In this document: positions 6,836 through 8,968 of the stretch, piece by piece
How positions within the stretch are numbered: position 1 is the first letter of the stretch
Layout: each line of letters opens with the position of its first letter
Origin: Thermodesulfovibrio sp.
GTDB lineage: Bacteria > Nitrospirota > Thermodesulfovibrionia > Thermodesulfovibrionales > JdFR-85
Length of the DNA stretch: 8,968 nt
Direction of reading: 5' to 3'
Assembly: GCA_027050975.1 (NCBI GenBank)
Contig: JALUAR010000247.1
Location: forward strand, 1-8,968
The notes under the pieces: generated by a model
The model's database searches: none
Seen by the model: the letters and a program-made list of their open reading frames with translations, nothing else
What the model was told of the DNA's origin: nothing
Program-made: the position numbers and the translations under genes

Positions 6836-6841
6836 TATTAT
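6836..6841 (+). promoter_or_regulatory. Candidate -10 box for hcp
   Basis: TATTAT matches the -10 consensus at five of six bases. The nearest -35-like hexamer, TTGTCA (6809-6814), is 21 bases away, too far for an ordinary sigma70 promoter, which suggests activator dependence. Initiation would be expected near 6848, giving an hcp leader of about 135 bases. Confidence 0.35.
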
Positions 6842-6917
6842 ACAGAGCTTGCCGCGTTTTATCGTTATTTACAGGATTATGTATGATTTACATCATGGCT
6901 GACGATCAAAACTTTAT

Positions 6918-6950
6918 TGCATCATTAAGACAGATGATGCATTGGCATCA
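6918..6950 (+). repeat. Overlapping inverted repeats in the hcp leader
   Basis: TGCATCAT (6918-6925) pairs perfectly with ATGATGCA (6934-6941) around an eight-base loop. The right arm also pairs with a third copy: TGATGC (6935-6940) and GCATCA (6945-6950), spaced by four bases. The two hairpins share an arm and cannot form together. They end 21 bases before the hcp ribosome-binding site. Either an RNA switch or a dyad operator is possible. Confidence 0.5.
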
Positions 6951-6982
6951 CAAAAAATTCTACCTAAAAAGGAGGTTCGTTT

Positions 6983-8650
6983 ATGTTTTGTTACCAGTGT
7001 GAACAGGCAGCGAAGGGAACCGGATGTACAAAGATCGGAGTTTGTGGAAAACCCCCGCAGGTTTCAGCTCTTCAGGATCTGCTTGAGCATGCCCTGAGGG
7101 GACTTGCAGTATATGCTGTTGAAGCAAGAAAAAAGGGAATTACCGATCAAGAGGTGAATGCCTTTACTACAGATGCCCTCTTTGCAACATTAACCAATGT
7201 TAATTTCGATGATCAGAGTACGGCCATGCTTATAAGAAAGGCTGTGGAGTTGAGAGAAAGGCTGAAGGAACGCGTAAAGGTTTCGGTTGAAAATGATGCT
7301 ACAAACTTTATCCCTGCTCCGGATGTGGAAGGGATGGTGGCACAGGCATCACTTTATGGTATTCAGTCACTACATGAAGATGCTGATATACGTTCTCTCA
7401 TGCATACCGTAATGTATGGGCTTAAAGGCATTGCCGCCTATGCGGTTCATGCACGGGTGCTTGGAAAAGAGGATGATTCAGTATATGCATTCATCCATGA
7501 GGCCCTTGTATCAATGCTTAATAAGGATCTTACCCTTAATGACTGGGTGCAGATTGCCCTTAAATGTGGTGAGGTAAACCTGCAGGTTATGGAACTCCTT
7601 GATGCTGCTAATACTGGCCGTTACGGTAATCCAGTACCCACAGAGGTCTCACTTGGTGCAAAGAAAGGAAAGGCCATACTTGTCTCTGGTCATGATCTCA
7701 AAGACCTTGAGGAGATACTCAAACAGACAGAAGGCAAAGGCATCAATGTTTATACTCATGGTGAGATGCTGCCGGCACATGGCTATCCCGAGTTAAAGAA
7801 ATACAAACATTTAGTGGGTCACTATGGTACAGCCTGGCAGAACCAGCAGAGGGAGTTTGCCAAGTTTCCTGGTGCAATAGTTATGACCACAAACTGCATA
7901 CAGAAGCCGCTTGATTCTTATAAAGACAATATCTTCACCTCAGGTCCTGTACAGTGGCCGGGTGTAACTCATATAGAAAATCACGATTTTTCACCTGTGA
8001 TTGAGCGTGCACTTGAGCTGCCAGGGTTTGAAAGGGATATTCCTGGCAAGACGGTAATGACAGGGTTTGCGAGAAATGCTGTCCTTTCGATTGCTGACAA
8101 GATTATAGAAGCGGTAAAGGCCGGAAAGATCAGACACTTCTTCCTCGTTGGCGGATGCGATGGCATCAAACCCGAAAGGGGCTACTACTCAAGGTTTGTA
8201 GAACTGGCACCCAAGAATACCGTAATCCTAACCCTTGCCTGTGGAAAGTTCCGTTTCTTTGACAAGGATCTTGGTGATATAGACGGTATTCCGAGATTAC
8301 TCGATGTTGGTCAGTGCAATGATGCCTACTCGGCTATCAAGATAGCCCTTGCCCTTTCCGAGGCATTCGGTGTGGGAGTGAATGAACTGCCCCTTTCCTT
8401 TGTACTTTCATGGTATGAGCAGAAGGCTGTCTCGATATTGCTTACTCTGCTTTACCTGGGGGTAAAGGGAATCAGGCTTGGGCCAACGCTTCCGGCCTTC
8501 CTGACTCCAAATGTGGTGAATTTCCTTGTAGAGAATTATGATATTAAGCCTATTAAGACACCCGAAGAGGATCTGATGGATATGCTCTGCAGTAAGAAGG
8601 ACAGGGAAAGCAAGGACTGTCTGGAACTGGCGGAAATGCTGGCTATCTAA
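6983..8650 (+). CDS. hcp: Hybrid cluster protein (hydroxylamine reductase), class I type
   Basis: Cytosolic Fe-S-O enzyme of anaerobes. It reduces hydroxylamine to ammonia in vitro and is linked in vivo to nitric oxide detoxification and nitrosative stress. The 555 residues are typical. The N-terminal cluster motif is Cys3, Cys6, Cys15, Cys21, the spacing of Desulfovibrio class I proteins with a [4Fe-4S] cluster rather than the E. coli class II pattern. Hybrid-cluster ligands are all visible: His237, Glu261, Cys305, Cys392 (persulfide position), Cys420, Cys445, Glu479 and Lys481, offset consistently from the D. vulgaris numbering I recall. After the usual end near TPEEDL an extra tail of about 20 residues carries Cys536 and Cys546. 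AAGGAGG sits seven bases before the ATG, an excellent ribosome-binding site. No adjacent Hcr reductase is present. A strong terminator follows 28 bases after the stop. Confidence 0.97.
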   Translation: MFCYQCEQAAKGTGCTKIGVCGKPPQVSALQDLLEHALRGLAVYAVEARKKGITDQEVNAFTTDALFATLTNVNFDDQSTAMLIRKAVELRERLKERVKVSVENDATNFIPAPDVEGMVAQASLYGIQSLHEDADIRSLMHTVMYGLKGIAAYAVHARVLGKEDDSVYAFIHEALVSMLNKDLTLNDWVQIALKCGEVNLQVMELLDAANTGRYGNPVPTEVSLGAKKGKAILVSGHDLKDLEEILKQTEGKGINVYTHGEMLPAHGYPELKKYKHLVGHYGTAWQNQQREFAKFPGAIVMTTNCIQKPLDSYKDNIFTSGPVQWPGVTHIENHDFSPVIERALELPGFERDIPGKTVMTGFARNAVLSIADKIIEAVKAGKIRHFFLVGGCDGIKPERGYYSRFVELAPKNTVILTLACGKFRFFDKDLGDIDGIPRLLDVGQCNDAYSAIKIALALSEAFGVGVNELPLSFVLSWYEQKAVSILLTLLYLGVKGIRLGPTLPAFLTPNVVNFLVENYDIKPIKTPEEDLMDMLCSKKDRESKDCLELAEMLAI

Positions 8651-8678
8651 ATCCTCTAAATCCAATGATTAATTAACA

Positions 8679-8723
8679 AGGCAGGGGCAGTTTGTAAACT
8701 GCCCCTGCCTCTAATCACTTTTT
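8679..8723. terminator. Bidirectional intrinsic terminator shared by hcp and the right-edge gene
   Basis: A perfect 15-bp inverted repeat (8679-8693 with 8696-8710) has a GC-rich core and only two bases between the arms. On the plus strand TTTTT follows at 8719-8723, eight bases past the stem. On the minus strand the stem is followed directly by TTGTTAATTAA, so the small minus-strand gene, whose stop codon abuts the stem, is served at least as well. Confidence 0.85.
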
Positions 8724-8968
8724 CCCCTTTTCCAGAACATCAGGTCTTTTAGCATTGTCCTGATCATCTCCATCAGTGACATTCGCTTTGACTCCTTACA
8801 CCTGCACTCAATATCCTGAGGGGCTGTTTCGGCTAAAGACAGCCTCTCCTTTTCCGATCTGATCTTATCGGTGAGGAGTGAATGGTCGGAGATTTTATTC
8901 TTTTTGTCCTTTTTCATATTTTGAAAAATATAATAGCACATCTTCTTTACGACAGAGGCGTATAAAAG
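8711..8968 (-). CDS. Short unrecognised protein, possibly 5'-partial
   Basis: I do not recognise this frame. It is open on the minus strand from the right edge to a TAG at 8711-8713. Possible starts are ATG 8941 (76 residues), ATG 8917 (68 residues), or a start beyond the window. TGC-TATTAT, an extended -10-like box (8930-8938), overlaps the first ATG and lies 12 bases before the second; if it is a promoter, 8917 is the start and the mRNA is nearly leaderless. No Shine-Dalgarno sequence is convincing. The product is strongly charged: a lysine-rich start (MKKDKKNK), a middle DIECRCKE (Cys46 and Cys48 counted from ATG 8941), and a basic-hydrophobic C-terminal helix ending in MFWKRGKSD. There is no signal peptide or clear membrane span. 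That it ends exactly at a strong terminator supports it being real. No function is assigned. Confidence 0.45.
   Translation of the reverse strand, partial: LLYASVVKKMCYYIFQNMKKDKKNKISDHSLLTDKIRSEKERLSLAETAPQDIECRCKESKRMSLMEMIRTMLKDLMFWKRGKSD

Larger units (their letters stand above)
6736..6982. other. Divergent bioW/hcp intergenic region
   Basis: This 247-bp control region separates the minus-strand bioW cluster from plus-strand hcp and holds no ORF of note. For bioW the clearest signal is TAAAAT on the minus strand (6743-6748), ending seven bases before its ATG, without a good -35. For hcp it contains a CRP/FNR-like palindrome (6800-6816), a -10-like TATTAT (6836-6841), direct repeats ATTTACA at 6867-6873 and 6886-6892, and overlapping inverted repeats at 6918-6950. 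Confidence 0.6.

Overview
The window is ordinary chromosomal DNA from a moderately AT-rich bacterium. A class I-type hybrid cluster protein (Hcp), pimelate-activating BioW and a CopZ-like chaperone together suggest an anaerobic or microaerophilic lineage. A Nitrospirota (Thermodesulfovibrionia-like) or Desulfobacterota-type host would fit, but that is an inference from gene content and general sequence feel. No tRNA, rRNA, insertion sequence, phage gene or CRISPR array is visible.

Layout. Positions 1-2506 (+) hold the 3' part of ftsH (its start lies off the left edge) overlapping folP by four bases. Positions 2507-2845 are a 339-bp gap. It begins with a good sigma70-type promoter (TTGACA-18-TATAGT) laid over the folP stop codon, followed at once by a tiny ORF, MFFFRHVYNLCC, with three consecutive Phe codons. 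The next gene is pheT (2846-4894, +), the beta subunit of phenylalanyl-tRNA synthetase. This PheT is short: it lacks the B2 OB-fold insertion, and no pheS lies beside it. pheT runs tail-to-tail, with no spacing, into a minus-strand cluster transcribed bioW -> lipid (diacylglycerol-type) kinase -> copZ (6735 down to 4895). A 247-bp divergent region (6736-6982) separates bioW from hcp (6983-8650, +). It carries a CRP/FNR-like palindrome placed at about -40 to a candidate -10 box, and overlapping inverted repeats just before the hcp ribosome-binding site. A very strong inverted-repeat terminator (8679-8710) closes hcp and is shared with a short unrecognised minus-strand gene at the right edge.

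How the genes work. FtsH (membrane protein quality control), FolP (folate), PheT (translation) and BioW (biotin precursor) are housekeeping functions. The lipid kinase, copper chaperone and Hcp are metabolic or stress functions; Hcp handles reactive nitrogen species. The most interesting possibility is regulatory: a Phe-codon micro-ORF starting almost at the predicted transcription start of the pheT leader, suggesting phenylalanine-responsive attenuation analogous in logic to E. coli pheM-pheST. A wider pattern is that several starts without a Shine-Dalgarno sequence sit 7-12 bases downstream of a -10-like hexamer, hinting at leaderless or near-leaderless mRNAs. Both are inferences from sequence reading and need transcript-end data.
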